This document shows, in pieces, positions 10,856-21,675 of a stretch of DNA of 64,000 nucleotides. The notes beneath the pieces were generated by a model, which searched no databases, was not told the DNA's origin, and was given only the letters and a program-made list of their open reading frames with translations. This stretch comes from Pseudocercospora fijiensis CIRAD86 (taxonomy: Eukaryota > Ascomycota > Dothideomycetes > Mycosphaerellales > Mycosphaerellaceae): positions 3,722,080-3,786,079 of the forward strand of contig NW_006921537.1 in assembly GCF_000340215.1 (NCBI RefSeq). The letters run 5' to 3'. The translations under genes were made by a program, and so were the position numbers. Position 1 is the first letter of the stretch, and every line of letters begins with the position of its first letter.

Positions 10856-11445
10856 GGTATTTTAACCTTAGCTTTAGAGTCGCGTCTGCTATATAGCAGC
10901 AACTTAATAACTATACCTCGGATAGACTTATACTATATACAAAAGGTGTTTAGAAATAGTCTACGAAGGACCTCGAAGTATCGAGTCGGCTATAGGAAGG
11001 TTGTCGATTGCCCTCGAAGGCTATAGAGTAGTTAGTAGGCATCGGACGGAATTTTCGCCTATCTAAATAATAATTACTAGCGTTAGGAGAAGGACCTCTA
11101 AGTATTAGCTAGGCGATGCGGTATATTATATATTAAGGTGTTTCTAGCAGTATAGCTAGCCGCCTAGCAATCCGGATAGCTATAGTCGAGTCGGCTTAGT
11201 AGAATAGCGAAAACTTAATACGCTAACGTTATATAGACTTTTTTAATAGGTAGAATAAAGCGCAATTAGCAGGGCTACAACCTCCGCTATTTAGAATGTC
11301 TTATATATGTTGTAGTATTATATTAGTGTTTAGTAGGCTAGTTTCGTACGGGTTTATATTAGGCTCGTAGGCGAAGAATTAGGTAGAGTACTCGTAATTA
11401 GTTGTCGGTAAGTTCGGAAGCTAGCCCTAATTACTAATCTATCAC
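10856..11445. other. RIP-altered tail, no gene seen
   Basis: TpA-rich sequence continues to about 11445 and then changes abruptly to normal composition about 370 bases before the RNA polymerase I gene start. No motif is recognised. Confidence 0.6.
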
Positions 11446-11813
11446 GTGCACTCGGTCGCAATATGATCCCCATTCACCTTCACGCAACTCAATTCTTTAT
11501 GTCCACGAGCCTGAATGGAGGTAGGGGGTGGGAGGCACCGAGGAGAAGGACTCGGGAGACCACTCGGGCAAAAAGCAGATCGAACAAAGACGCCCATCAA
11601 ACTTTGATTAGAGAAACAGGTAGGCTGATCCTTGTCACCTACCCGGCGCTAGGGTCTAGCTCCAAAATTTCTAGGAAAGAGCGAACCGAGCTTGCTTTTG
11701 AAGATGTGCCATCCGATTCTGCAGTCTGTAGGGAAAGGCGATGTGAGCATTGTCGCTAGGCTACCTGGAAGAATCGCCCCCAATACCACCGTATGATTCT
11801 GTCGAGCCTCACA

Positions 11814-14800
11814 ATGCCACCACCTGCGAAGCGACCTCGAGCCGACGCCTGGTCGACAGAGTACGACACCCTGAAAAGAGAAGCTCTTTTTCGAAACCCG
11901 CCCAAGAAGAGCGCATACCCGCAATTGCAGGCTGCAATCAAGCCTCACGTCGATTCTTTCAACGCCATATTCGCCGAAAATGGCCAGCTGATGCACGGGC
12001 TAAAAGACATTGGCACGAAGACCTTCCTCGATGGAAATGGTCTGGAGGCAGACGTGAGGCGGAACAGGCTGCAGGTGCGAGTGAAGGATGTGTTTCTAGA
12101 AAGAAGCCAGTTGCCGTCATCAAATAAGGTGGAAGCGACAAAACGAGAGATTTTGCCAGTAGAGCGACGGGAATCGCACAAAAGCTACCGCGGGAGATTT
12201 CGAGGTCGCTTAGAGTACAGGGTCAACGATGGAGCATGGAAGCAGACAGTGCGCGACTTTGGCGAACTGCCGATCATGCTGCGCTCAAACAGGTGCCACT
12301 TGGAGGCTCTGTCGCCAAAAGAGCTGGTCAATCGGAGAGAAGAGTCGGACGAGCTGGGAGGATATTTCATCATCAACGGCGTCGAAAAGCTCATACGGAT
12401 GCTGATCGTGAATCGGAGGAACTTTCCTATGGCCATTGAGCGGCCTTCATTCGTGAATCGAGGCGCAGCATACACGAAATATGGTGTCCAGATCAGATCC
12501 GTGCGACCAGACCAGACATCGCAGACGAATGTGCTGCATTATCTCAGCGATGGCAACGTGACGTTCCGATTCTCTTGGAGAAAGAATGAATATCTTGTGC
12601 CAGTGCTCATGATACTCAAGGCACTCACGGAAACGAACGATCGACAAATTTTCGAAGGACTCGTCGGACCAGCAGGTGGAAAAGACCTTGAAAGCAAGCA
12701 ATTTGTTTCAGATCGCGTGGAGCTCCTCCTTCGGACATACAAGGCGTATAATATACACAGTAAAGCGAAGACACGAGCATACCTTGGATCGAAATTTCGA
12801 GTCGTGCTCGGAATGCCGGACGATGCGACAGATGAGGCGTGCGGGACTGAGTTGCTGCGCAAGATCGTCTTACCGCACCTGGGTTGCTACGATGTGACTG
12901 AGGCGAACGATGCTGATAAGGCTAGAATGCTCTTGTTCATGATCAGGAAGCTCTATGCACTTGTTGAAGGCGAGTGCGCGGTTGACAACCCGGATGCTGT
13001 ACAGAACCAGGAAATTCTCCTCCCCGGAGCGCTATACGGCATGATTGTCAAAGAACGGATTGAGGAATGGCTCAACTCGATCGGCGCTCAATCGCGAGAA
13101 TACGGGCGCACAAATAATTGGCCTTCTTTTACCAGTGCTGAATTTGATCGCGACTTTGCACCGAAAGTCATACGCAAAACGAATGAGAACATCGGGCAAG
13201 GACTGGATTATTTCATGGCTACTGGCAACCTTGTGAGCCCTTCAGGACTTGATTTGCAGCAGGTGTCTGGCTTCACGGTAGTCGCTGAAAAGATTAATTT
13301 CTACCGCTTTATCAGCCACTTCCGAATGGTGCACAGAGGAAGTTTCTTCGCCCAGCTCAAAACCACCACAGTCCGCAAACTGCTACCGGAAAGCTGGGGA
13401 TTTCTTTGTCCAGTCCACACTCCCGATGGATCTCCCTGTGGTCTTCTAAACCATTTGGCACACAAATGCAAAGTTGAAACCTCAAGCACAGACGTCTCCC
13501 ATGTGCCTGCCCTTGTTGCTCAGATTGGTGTCTCGAGCACTTCCGAGCCAACACTCCATGACAGCGTGGTGGTGCAGCTAGACGGCCGCGTACTTGGCTA
13601 CTGTTCGCCGAAGCAAGCCAAGACGATTGCAGATACACTACGATACTGGAAAGTCGAAGGTACGCACAATGTGCCAAAAGAGCTCGAGGTTGGCTACGTA
13701 CCACTCTCCAATGGCGGTCAGTACCCGGGAGTATACATGTTCTCTCAAGCTGCACGAATGCTCCGGCCTGTGAAGTATCTGCCGCTTGATAAAGAGGATT
13801 TTGTCGGACCTTTTGAGCAGCCGTACATGTCCATCGCATGCACAGAGCCAGAAATATCATCTGGAGATACGACGCATGTCGAATATGATGTAACAAACAT
13901 CCTCTCGATTGTCGCAAACCAGACACCCTTCTCGAACTTCAACCAGTCGCCCAGAAATATGTACGTTCTTGGAGTGACCATTTACCCTTGAGACAGTTAC
14001 TAACTCTTCTCTCTTAGGTATCAATGTCAGATGGGCAAGCAGACCATGGGTACGCCAGGAACGGCGCTGAAATATCGAACGGACAACAAATCGTATCGTC
14101 TGCAGACTGGCCAGACACCTGTCGTCCGAACACCAAAGCACAATGAATATGGTCTCGACAACTTTCCAAACGGCACAAATGCAGTCGTCGCTGTTATATC
14201 GTACACCGGATACGACATGGATGACGCCATGATTCTGAACAAGTCTGCGCACGAGAGAGGTTTCGGCTACGGCACGATCTACAAGGCGAAGAAGATCGAC
14301 CTCGCCGAGGAGAATAAAGCGGCCCGAGGCCGAAGCACAGTCGTCACACACATGTTTGGCTTTGCGCCTACTGGCATCATCAAAGCGCAATGGCGAAACA
14401 CACTTGATGATGACGGGTTTGCACAAGTTGGTGTCAAGGTGAAAGAGGGCGATGCTATTGCTGCTTTTTACACCGTTGTCAAGAATCCGCTGACTGGAGA
14501 GTACGAGAACAAAGACGGTGTCACTCACATTCAAAAGTACAAAGAAGCCGAGGAAGGCTACGTGGAAGAAATTAAGCTGATCGGCAACGAAACTGGCAGC
14601 AACGAGCCCTGCCAAGCCATCAGTATGCGCTTCCGGATACCTCGACCGCCAGTCATTGGTGACAAATTCTCCTCAAGACACGGACAAAAAGGTGTCATGT
14701 CGCAAAAGTGGCCAACAGTCGACATGCCATTTACAGAAAGCGGCATGCAGCCGGATGTCATCATCAATCCTCACGCTTTCCCCTCGCGAATGACCATTGG

Positions 14801-15500
14801 CATGTTTGTCGAGTCGTTAGCAGGGAAGTCTGGTGCACTACACGGCTTGGCGCAGGACTCAACTCCTTTCAAGTTCAAGGACAAGGAAGGTGAAACTGCG
14901 ATAGAGTACTTCGGTCACCAGCTCAAGCGCGCTGGCTACAATTACTACGGTAACGAGCCAATGTACTCCGGCATTACGGGCGAGGAGCTCGCAGCCGACA
15001 TCTATATCGGTGTGGTCTACTATCAGCGTCTCAGGCACATGGTGAATGACAAGTTCCAGGTCCGAACGACCGGTCCTGTCACACCCCTCACAGGACAACC
15101 GATCAAAGGAAGAGCTAAAGGAGGCGGGATCCGTGTTGGTGAGATGGAGCGTGATGCTCTCATTGCCCACGGCACGTCCTTCCTGCTGCAAGACCGTCTC
15201 ATGAACTGCTCGGATTACACAAAAGCCAGTATTTGCAAGGCGTGTGGAAGCTTCCTGTCAGTGCAGCCGAGTTCAGGACAGTACACCAGACGGCGAGAAG
15301 GCGGGCGTGTCAGATGTAGGAGATGCTCGAGAAGAGCTCTTTCCTCAGATTCCAAGAGCGAGTGTTGGGAAGACCATAAAGGCGATAAGTGGTTTGGTGG
15401 TGATGATGTCACGGTCGTTGCTGTGCCGGGTGTGTTGAAATATCTTGACGTGGAACTGGCGGCCATGGGTATTCGCATGAAGTTCGACGTTGGCCCTTGA
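11814..15500 (+). CDS. RPA135: DNA-directed RNA polymerase I subunit RPA2 (RPA135)
   Basis: Second-largest subunit of RNA polymerase I, which transcribes the large rDNA precursor in the nucleolus. Two exons, 11814-13960 and 14018-15500, give 1209 residues, close to the yeast size of about 1200. The 57-nt intron has GTACGT, a TACTAAC branch site and TTAG. Beta-subunit landmarks are present in order: an N-terminal protrusion, the lobe, NQSPRNMYQCQMGKQ across the splice, the DDAMILNKS block (about 782), GDKFSSRHGQKGV (about 929) in the hybrid-binding domain, and a C-terminal zinc site with C-X2-C near 1122 and C-X2-C near 1147. An in-frame ATG at 11793 is possible, but 11814 (CACAATGCC) has the better context. 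The gene lies about 370 bases from RIP-altered DNA yet is itself undamaged. Confidence 0.96.
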
Positions 15501-15933
15501 AGAGCTCGACAACACTTCGGAGTTTGAGGCAGCGGATGGTACAGTATTTCGAGCCGTGCACGAACTGTGAAGCGCATTATTATTGCTGATCGCAAGCGTC
15601 GCGTCCGTGTGTGCTTGGAATAAGCTTAAAGAATCCGTCGTCCGTGGTCGTCCGTCTACAAGGACCAGGGGCAATGCGAGGCTGATTTAGGCTGGCGAAC
15701 CTACAGATCCAAAACAAAGCACCAGCCATACATCATCAAACCCAATTGTACTGCTACCAACACCATTGGTCCACACACTCACAACTGAGCCTCACACCTC
15801 CTGTCGAAAGTAAGTCTTTTCTTCCCAACTCGTCCTCTCCTTCCCACAAAAACAACAACAAATCCTTCTCCTCCACCACAGGCTCCCTCCAGCCTATCCA
15901 CTCATTTCGTTTCCCACCAAACCCACCACAACA
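15501..15933. other. Intergenic/5' leader with probable UTR intron
   Basis: This holds the 3' end of the polymerase gene and the leader of the small secreted-protein gene. A likely leader intron runs 15810-15881 (GTAAGT...CACAG), preceded and followed by C-rich sequence. No coding evidence. Confidence 0.4.
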
Positions 15934-16414
15934 ATGTTCCTCCTCCTCCTCCCGACCTTCCTCCTGGCCTTCACCTCAACAGTCCTCTCCCTCACCCTCC
16001 CCTTACAATCCGGCGGCCGCACCCCTCGTCTCCACTGTCCTCCATGGAAAGAACTCTGCCGCCAACCCAACGCTTGTGATCCTCTCACAAACCCTCTATG
16101 TTCCGCGCCCTACCCGAATTACGGTTTGGCCGCGGGTGTCGGTCCTACGGGTTGTCCGCAGGTTGGGGGGGAAGGGTAAGTTTTGAGCGGAGTGGAGTGG
16201 AGCTTAACGTAGCGGATCGATTGTGTGATGGATAGGGATTATGGATTGGATGGCATCGCTGACGCCGTTTCATAGATTCATTTGCGGCGATTCTCATGAA
16301 TTGCTTTCGTATTGTGATCCTACGACGGGTGGGTATCGAACTGTTGCGGCTTGTGGGGCGGCGGGTTGTTGTGGGGCTACGCCTGAGGGGGCGTATGGGC
16401 AGTGTTTTTGTTAA
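15934..16414 (+). CDS. Small secreted 12-cysteine protein (effector candidate)
   Basis: Two exons, 15934-16175 and 16276-16414, join in phase to 126 residues; the 100-nt intron has GTAAGT, a GCTGACG branch and CATAG. Residues 1-20 (MFLLLLPTFLLAFTSTVLSL) are a clear signal peptide. The mature part has twelve cysteines (35, 42, 48, 56, 74, 84, 94, 107, 112, 113, 124, 126), enough for six disulfides, including one C-C pair and a C-F-C end. It is rich in Gly and Pro and has no transmembrane segment after the signal. I do not recognise a named family. Size, secretion and even cysteine count fit fungal effector-like or surface proteins; the function is unknown. Exon 2 does not appear if only unspliced frames are examined. 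Confidence 0.75.
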
Positions 16415-16654
16415 GATGGGAAAGGGGAGAGGGAGGGGTGGGCGATGTGTGGATGTGGATGAGGATGTTGGGTGTACAAGAGGGGGATGGGGGTTGATAC
16501 TTTGGTCTGGGCGACAAGAGGGTTGGTGGAGGCGAGCTGGGGGGGATGTGTGTGCATATTTGAAAGAGCATTCCCGGCGATAATACATGTACACGGCTTG
16601 GGGGTTTTTTTTCGGGGGGTGGTAATAGATGACTTCTCTATGCATCTACATACT

Positions 16655-17531
16655 CTATGCCAAGAAGTCCTTCAACGCCTCTTGCAATACTTTGTTGAAC
16701 TTCTTGTCCTCTCACCATCGAATAGGTCCTTTGCGGTTCCTATAGCGATCTCTTCGTGCCCTGCTTGAAGGTCTTGCTAGAGCTGATCATTGAACGCGTT
16801 TAGGGACATGTCGATCTGGTCACCATTCCCGAGATCTGGCTGATGTTTGGAGTCGTAGAGCTCAGTCTGTGTGGCGGATCTAGAAACTGGCAAGCGGAAG
16901 TCCATAGCATGCATATACTTACGGATAGACCTCTAGAACATTGAATTGCTGGCCTGCTTCGTTCCCTTGGTGCCTTAGTGCCAACACAGAATGGTAGAGA
17001 GCGGCTTTGGAAGCTCCATAGTTGGGTCTGCTGTGGAGAGTGACGACTGCCAGCTGAGTCGTGGTAGAGGCCAATGCTGTCCTGTCGATCGTGATTTAGC
17101 TGTCAGATAAGGAATATCGCCTTGCTCAGATAGACTGGTGCTGTATAATTCGCCTTCAGCTCAAAGCCGAAGGTTCCTAGATCAATTCACGTTCTCCGGC
17201 TTGGTGGAATCGAGAGCTCGTTGAATGCCAGCATTAGCGAAGACGAAGTCGGTGTCTTGAAAAGCTCACTTGTGAAGCTTGGTATCTGCCATATTCCATC
17301 AGTCCTGCTTAGTTCGTCATCTTTCTCGGCTTACCTTTGGTGATCGTTGATGTCGAAGTCACGATGTTTGGTGTTGGAAGAGTCATGCTTATTGACGAAT
17401 TCCTCAAGATGCTCTTTTCTTCGACCAACGCCAATCACGAAGACATCATTCTGGAATAATGTCTCGGCTAATACCGCAACGACTCCGGAGGTTGGGCCGA
17501 TGAGGAGCACTTTCTTGTATTGAAATCCCAT
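16655..17531 (-). pseudogene. Short-chain dehydrogenase pseudogene
   Basis: Starting at ATG 17531, the minus strand encodes a Rossmann start (KKVLLIGPTSGVVAVLAETL), then a GRRKEHLEEF segment. Past a probable intron (about 17277-17335) come FANAGIQRALDSTKPENV (about 17205-17240), ELKANYTAPVYL and YGASKAAL, which holds the Y-X3-K catalytic pair (about 17020). After another intron (GTAAGT near 16920, CACAG near 16863) a C-terminal part reads TELYDSKHQPDLGNGDQIDM and ends at a TAG at 16655. The pieces lie in different frames: there are indels near 17240, 17195 and 16705, and one in-frame TAG (a Trp position) near 16778. The nucleotide-binding GxxxGxG motif is also degenerate (G-P-T-S-G-V-V). The gene is dead but its layout is still clear. 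Confidence 0.75.
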
Positions 17532-18026
17532 TCTCGTAGTCGTCGATTGTGATGAGTGATCATTCACTCGGAAAGATTCGCTATACATGGATGATGGAAT
17601 GAGATATGGGCTGGAAGGGTCGACGCTGAAAGATGTAGGGCGGATGAGAACTGTTTTAGATCAAATGCTCAACGTCTATCGTTTCTTGAGAGATGAGGAT
17701 ATGTGAGAATCACATGTCCGCCCATGATGTCCGAACATGCATCCAGCTTTGCAGCTTCGTGTGTTGCTTGAACTATTCTCGAGAGAATGCATTCAAATTC
17801 GGTCTCTCATTTAGAACTCGAAAGGTCAACTACTTTTCCAAAGTAAATCATGACGGATCGGAGTCTCGAGTTGTTGCAGACTGGGAAGGCGTGATTTTGA
17901 AGGCTTCCATGAAATATTGAACAAGGTCTCGTCAAAACGCAGATCGCGTCTCAAAGGTCGAGCGCGTCATCCAACGCGACTTGATGTACATGTACTTCTA
18001 CCATTCTACCACGACACACTGCCAAA
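17532..18026. other. Intergenic region, nothing recognised
   Basis: Divergent region between the SDR pseudogene and APN1. Normal base composition; no conserved motif was seen. Confidence 0.5.
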
Positions 18027-19604
18027 ATGCCCAAGCGTAAGGCAGTGAAGCAAGCAGAAAGAAATGAATCTAGATTGTCGCCAGCTCCAGATGATATACT
18101 CGAAGCAGAAGGAAAAGTGACCAATGACACCAAATCATCTCCCGGCAAGAGACGCAAGATAAAGAGCGAAGTCGTAGAAGAAATTGCCGTAACGAACAGC
18201 CCCAAAGCCAGCAAGAGTCGCAAGGCGAAGATTGAAGCGGAAATAGAAGCAAAGACTGAAGCAGGCGCTGAACAGTCGCCCGAGTCCAAGGCGCAACGAA
18301 AGACCAAGGTCAAGCAGGAGGTCAAAGCTGAAGAGGACGAGGAGGAGAACGGAGACACTGACGAGGCAAAAGGCAAGCGCAAACGGAAGACCAGGGAAGA
18401 GAAGGAGGCTGAGATGCTACCTTTGGCTGCTCGGAGTGCGGGAAGCAAACTTTTCATAGGGGCACATGTCAGCAGTGCCGGAGGCGTGCCGAACGCCATC
18501 CAGAACAGCGTTCACATAGGAGCCAATGCATTTGCCTTATTCTTGAAGTCGCAACGCAAGTGGGCGAATCCAGACCTTTCAGAAGAACACTGCTCGGGCT
18601 TTCACGACAATTGCAAGAAACATGGCTACGACCAAGGAAAGCATGTGGTGCCTCACGGGTCATATCTGGTCAATCTTGCACATACCGACAAGACTCGCTC
18701 AGATCAGGCATATGAATCACATCTCGACGATCTCAAACGTTGCGAGCGACTCGGCATCAAGCTTTACAATATTCATCCTGGCAACAACCAATGTGGAGAT
18801 CGGGCAGCGGCAATCGCTCAACTAGCCAAGAATATCAACAAGGCACACTCAGAGACTTCCAGCGTCGTGATATTGCTGGAGAATATGGCGCATGGTGGCA
18901 ATGTGTTGGGCAGTACATTCGAAGATATTCGGGACATTATCGCCCTCATCTCGAACAAGGAGCGAATCGGTGTTTGCATCGATACATGTCATGCCTTCGC
19001 CGGAGGCTATGATCTCCGCACCCCAAACGCATTCAAGTCTACATTCGAGCAATTCGACGAGATTGTGGGTTCCAAATACCTCCGTGCAATGCACATCAAC
19101 GACTCCAAAGCACCGTTTGCATCGCACAGAGATCTTCACGCCAACATTGGAACTGGATTTCTTGGTCTCAGGGCTTTCCATAATTTGGTCAACGACGCTC
19201 GCTTCGAAGGGCTGCCGCTCGTATTAGAAACACCGATCGAAGTTCGCGACGAAAACGGCAATCTCGTCAAGGATGAGAAAGGTAAAGAGAAGGAGGACAA
19301 GGCTATCTGGGCTCGAGAAATCAAGCTTCTCGAAAGTCTGGTTGGCATGGACACCGACAGCGAAGAGTTCTTGAAGCTTGAGAAGCAACTTGCAAGGCAG
19401 GGAGAAGGCGAGAGGAAGAGGTTGATGGAACAGCAGGATCGTAAGAAGGAGAAAGATGAGAAGAGCAAAGGTAAGGATGCGAAGAAGAAGCGAGAGAAGA
19501 AAGGCGGAAAGGGACAACAGCGTCTCAGCTTTGGGAAGATGAAGGCTGAAAGCGACGGCGCAGAGTTGAGCGATGTTGGGAGTGAAGCTGAGAGGGAAAG
19601 TTGA
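18027..19604 (+). CDS. APN1: AP endonuclease 1 (endonuclease IV family)
   Basis: Single exon, 525 residues. It cleaves abasic sites in base excision repair and should act in nucleus and mitochondria. Residues about 1-135 are a Lys/Glu-rich extension with basic clusters (PGKRRKIK, KGKRKRKTR) that look like nuclear signals. The endonuclease IV TIM barrel starts at about 141 (LFIGAHVSSAGG) and contains the metal-binding segments LYNIHPGNN, LLENMAHGGN, GVCIDTCHAFAGGYD, MHINDSKAPFASHRDLHANIG and LVLETP, ending near 404. A charged, probably coiled 120-residue tail follows, with KKKREKKGG and then QQRLSF, which loosely resembles a PCNA-interaction motif. ATG 18027 follows CCAAA and starts the only long frame. 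Confidence 0.95.
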   Translation: MPKRKAVKQAERNESRLSPAPDDILEAEGKVTNDTKSSPGKRRKIKSEVVEEIAVTNSPKASKSRKAKIEAEIEAKTEAGAEQSPESKAQRKTKVKQEVKAEEDEEENGDTDEAKGKRKRKTREEKEAEMLPLAARSAGSKLFIGAHVSSAGGVPNAIQNSVHIGANAFALFLKSQRKWANPDLSEEHCSGFHDNCKKHGYDQGKHVVPHGSYLVNLAHTDKTRSDQAYESHLDDLKRCERLGIKLYNIHPGNNQCGDRAAAIAQLAKNINKAHSETSSVVILLENMAHGGNVLGSTFEDIRDIIALISNKERIGVCIDTCHAFAGGYDLRTPNAFKSTFEQFDEIVGSKYLRAMHINDSKAPFASHRDLHANIGTGFLGLRAFHNLVNDARFEGLPLVLETPIEVRDENGNLVKDEKGKEKEDKAIWAREIKLLESLVGMDTDSEEFLKLEKQLARQGEGERKRLMEQQDRKKEKDEKSKGKDAKKKREKKGGKGQQRLSFGKMKAESDGAELSDVGSEAERES

Positions 19605-20345
19605 CCTTGAGCGTCCTCTTCTCCAACTGCTGAGCATGTTCTCGGCCACTCAGATCAATATCGAAATCTTGAGGACTAACCTCGATGCCGCGTATCTTCA
19701 AGCGCCTTGAAGCTGTGGCTCGGCGATCAATTTATAGGAGATTGTCGACGCGGACTCTGATCGGCATTCGCAAAAATGCAACGCACAAGAATTCTGGTGC
19801 CTGATGTTCTTCGTATATTCTCATAGCAAGCGCGGAAGCATCGCATCGCCCTGCATGGCACCGTTTCGCCTCCGTACAGGCGGGTTCGGACCGAAAGAAA
19901 AGAAGCGTCGCGTCTTCTCGGCTGCTTCGCCTCTTCTGGTAGTCGCGCTTCGACCAAGCAGGGCTGTACCTAATCTTACGTAACATGCGATGCGCATAGG
20001 CACGTACAGTAGTCGAATCCGATGGACGAAATTACGGTGGACCCACTACTATCAACAAAATCCGAAAGCACTGTTTGGGATATGTTGCCGCAATGTCCGC
20101 CCGTGTGGCTGAGGCTTGGCCTCCTCGCGTTTGGAGATCCACCGAGCCGAAGGCGACAACATTTCGACATCAACGTCGCAAGAACACTCCCACTCTTTAT
20201 ACCATTGGTTCCTTTCCTTCGACAAGCGTTCTAGCGGTGCGGTGCATAAAGACCAAGATTGGAAGAATTCTCTCTACACTTCCAGCATCAGACTCCGAGG
20301 TATACAGCACAACACAGCACTGCCCGCGTCATCAACGCCGCCATC
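19605..20345. other. Intergenic region, nothing recognised
   Basis: Between convergently ordered 3' and 5' ends of APN1 and the RTA1-like gene. Several overlapping frames of 60-100 codons exist on both strands but none has family character. Confidence 0.4.
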
Positions 20346-21403
20346 ATGTCGCTCCAAACACGCGAAGAAAATGCCCTTTCTGGGTTTGAATACTACCATT
20401 ACCATCCCAGTATCGCAGCTGCGGTAAGCATCAGAGTCCGCACATTATACCAGCCATGCCGCCACTGACTCCTTACCAGGTCGTCTTCATCCTGCTCTTC
20501 CTCGCAACAACCTCGCTCCATGGCTACCAAATGTTCCGCACCCGCACCTGGTTCATGATTGCCTTCTTCACCGGCGGCTGCTTTGAGTTCATTGGCTACT
20601 GCGGTCGAGCTGCCTCAGCTTCGGAGACCCCCAATTGGACGTTGGGACCTTACATCGTTCAGTCGCTCTTCCTGCTCATCGCGCCCGCCCTCTTCGCTGC
20701 ATCGATTTACATGGAACTCGCCCGCATCGTGCTCATGGTTGATGGCGACCACCTTCTCTTCATCCGGCGTACCTGGCTCACGCGGCTCTTCGTCGGCAGC
20801 GACTGCTTTTCTTTCCTCATGCAAGCCAGTGGTGGCGGCCTGATGGCTGGCGGCAGCAGCATGATCAACATTGGCGAGAAGCTTGTACTTGCTGGTCTGG
20901 GACTCCAGGTCGTTTGTTTTGGACTCTTTGTCCTTTCCGGAGTTGTGTTCCATATCCGTGCTCACAACAACCCCACGCCGAAGTGCAAGAAGCTGCCATG
21001 GCAGAAGCACCTCTTTTCCATGTCCATCGTCAGCATCCTAATCTTCATTCGCAAGTGTCAACCTCGAGGAACTAACTAACATTTTGGACTGACATGCTAT
21101 AATCAGGATCGATTGTTCGCATGGTAGAGTACGGCCAGGGTTTCGATGGCTACATTATCAGCCGCGAGTGGTACCTTTATGTCTTTGATGTGAGTAGTAA
21201 GACTTCTGATTTTCTCCACGGCTTGGCTAAAGGACGACGAACAGGCCTGCATGATGTTCCTCGCCATGGTCACCATGAACATCATCCATCCCAGCGAAGT
21301 CGCCGCTCTCATTCGTGGCAGTGGCAGAATGGTCGAGACAGTGATCAAGACCAAGGACGTCCAGATCACGCAATATGCCCTTGCTACTGGTCCATGGGCT
21401 TGA
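20346..21403 (+). CDS. RTA1-like lipid-translocating exporter family protein
   Basis: Four exons, 20346-20423, 20480-21050, 21107-21189 and 21245-21403, give 296 residues. The RTA1 family are seven-helix plasma-membrane proteins linked to lipid export and resistance to toxic compounds. Visible family features: VVFILLFLATTSLHGYQ (helix 2), GGCFEFIGYCGRA, PYIVQSLFLLIAPALFAASI, a SGGGLMAGG loop, a RSIVRMVEY motif spanning a splice, and the MNIIHPSEV end. Intron 2 (21051-21106) begins GCAAGT, not GT: only this GC-AG reading restores the expected R-S-I-V-R sequence. The start has CATCATGTC context. Confidence 0.9.
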
Positions 21404-21675
21404 GCGATTTACGAACAGCTACGACCACACAGAATACTATGATAGCCCCCGAGACTTCTACAGATTGAGGAGCATGATTTGGCTCCAACAACCCAGCATG
21501 GAGCATGGAGCATTGAGCGATGGCGTTATGGGAGAATCGCATAGATGAACAGCAGGCGCTTCATGTGCGGAGTCACACTTGTGAAGTTCTGCGCATTGAG
21601 CTGAATTTGGAGAAATTTGGAAATCGCGGTCATGGCAATCGTAGTAGAACTGCCTGGATTGTGAGGTATACGGAC

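Noticed and set aside
12185..15674. Antisense frames of 60-250 codons across the RNA polymerase I gene
   Set aside because: They are shadows of the RPA135 coding frame; none has a motif.
16145..16645. Minus-strand 166-codon Pro/Thr/His-rich frame
   Set aside because: It is opposite the secreted-protein exon 2 and G-rich 3' sequence, which explains the composition.
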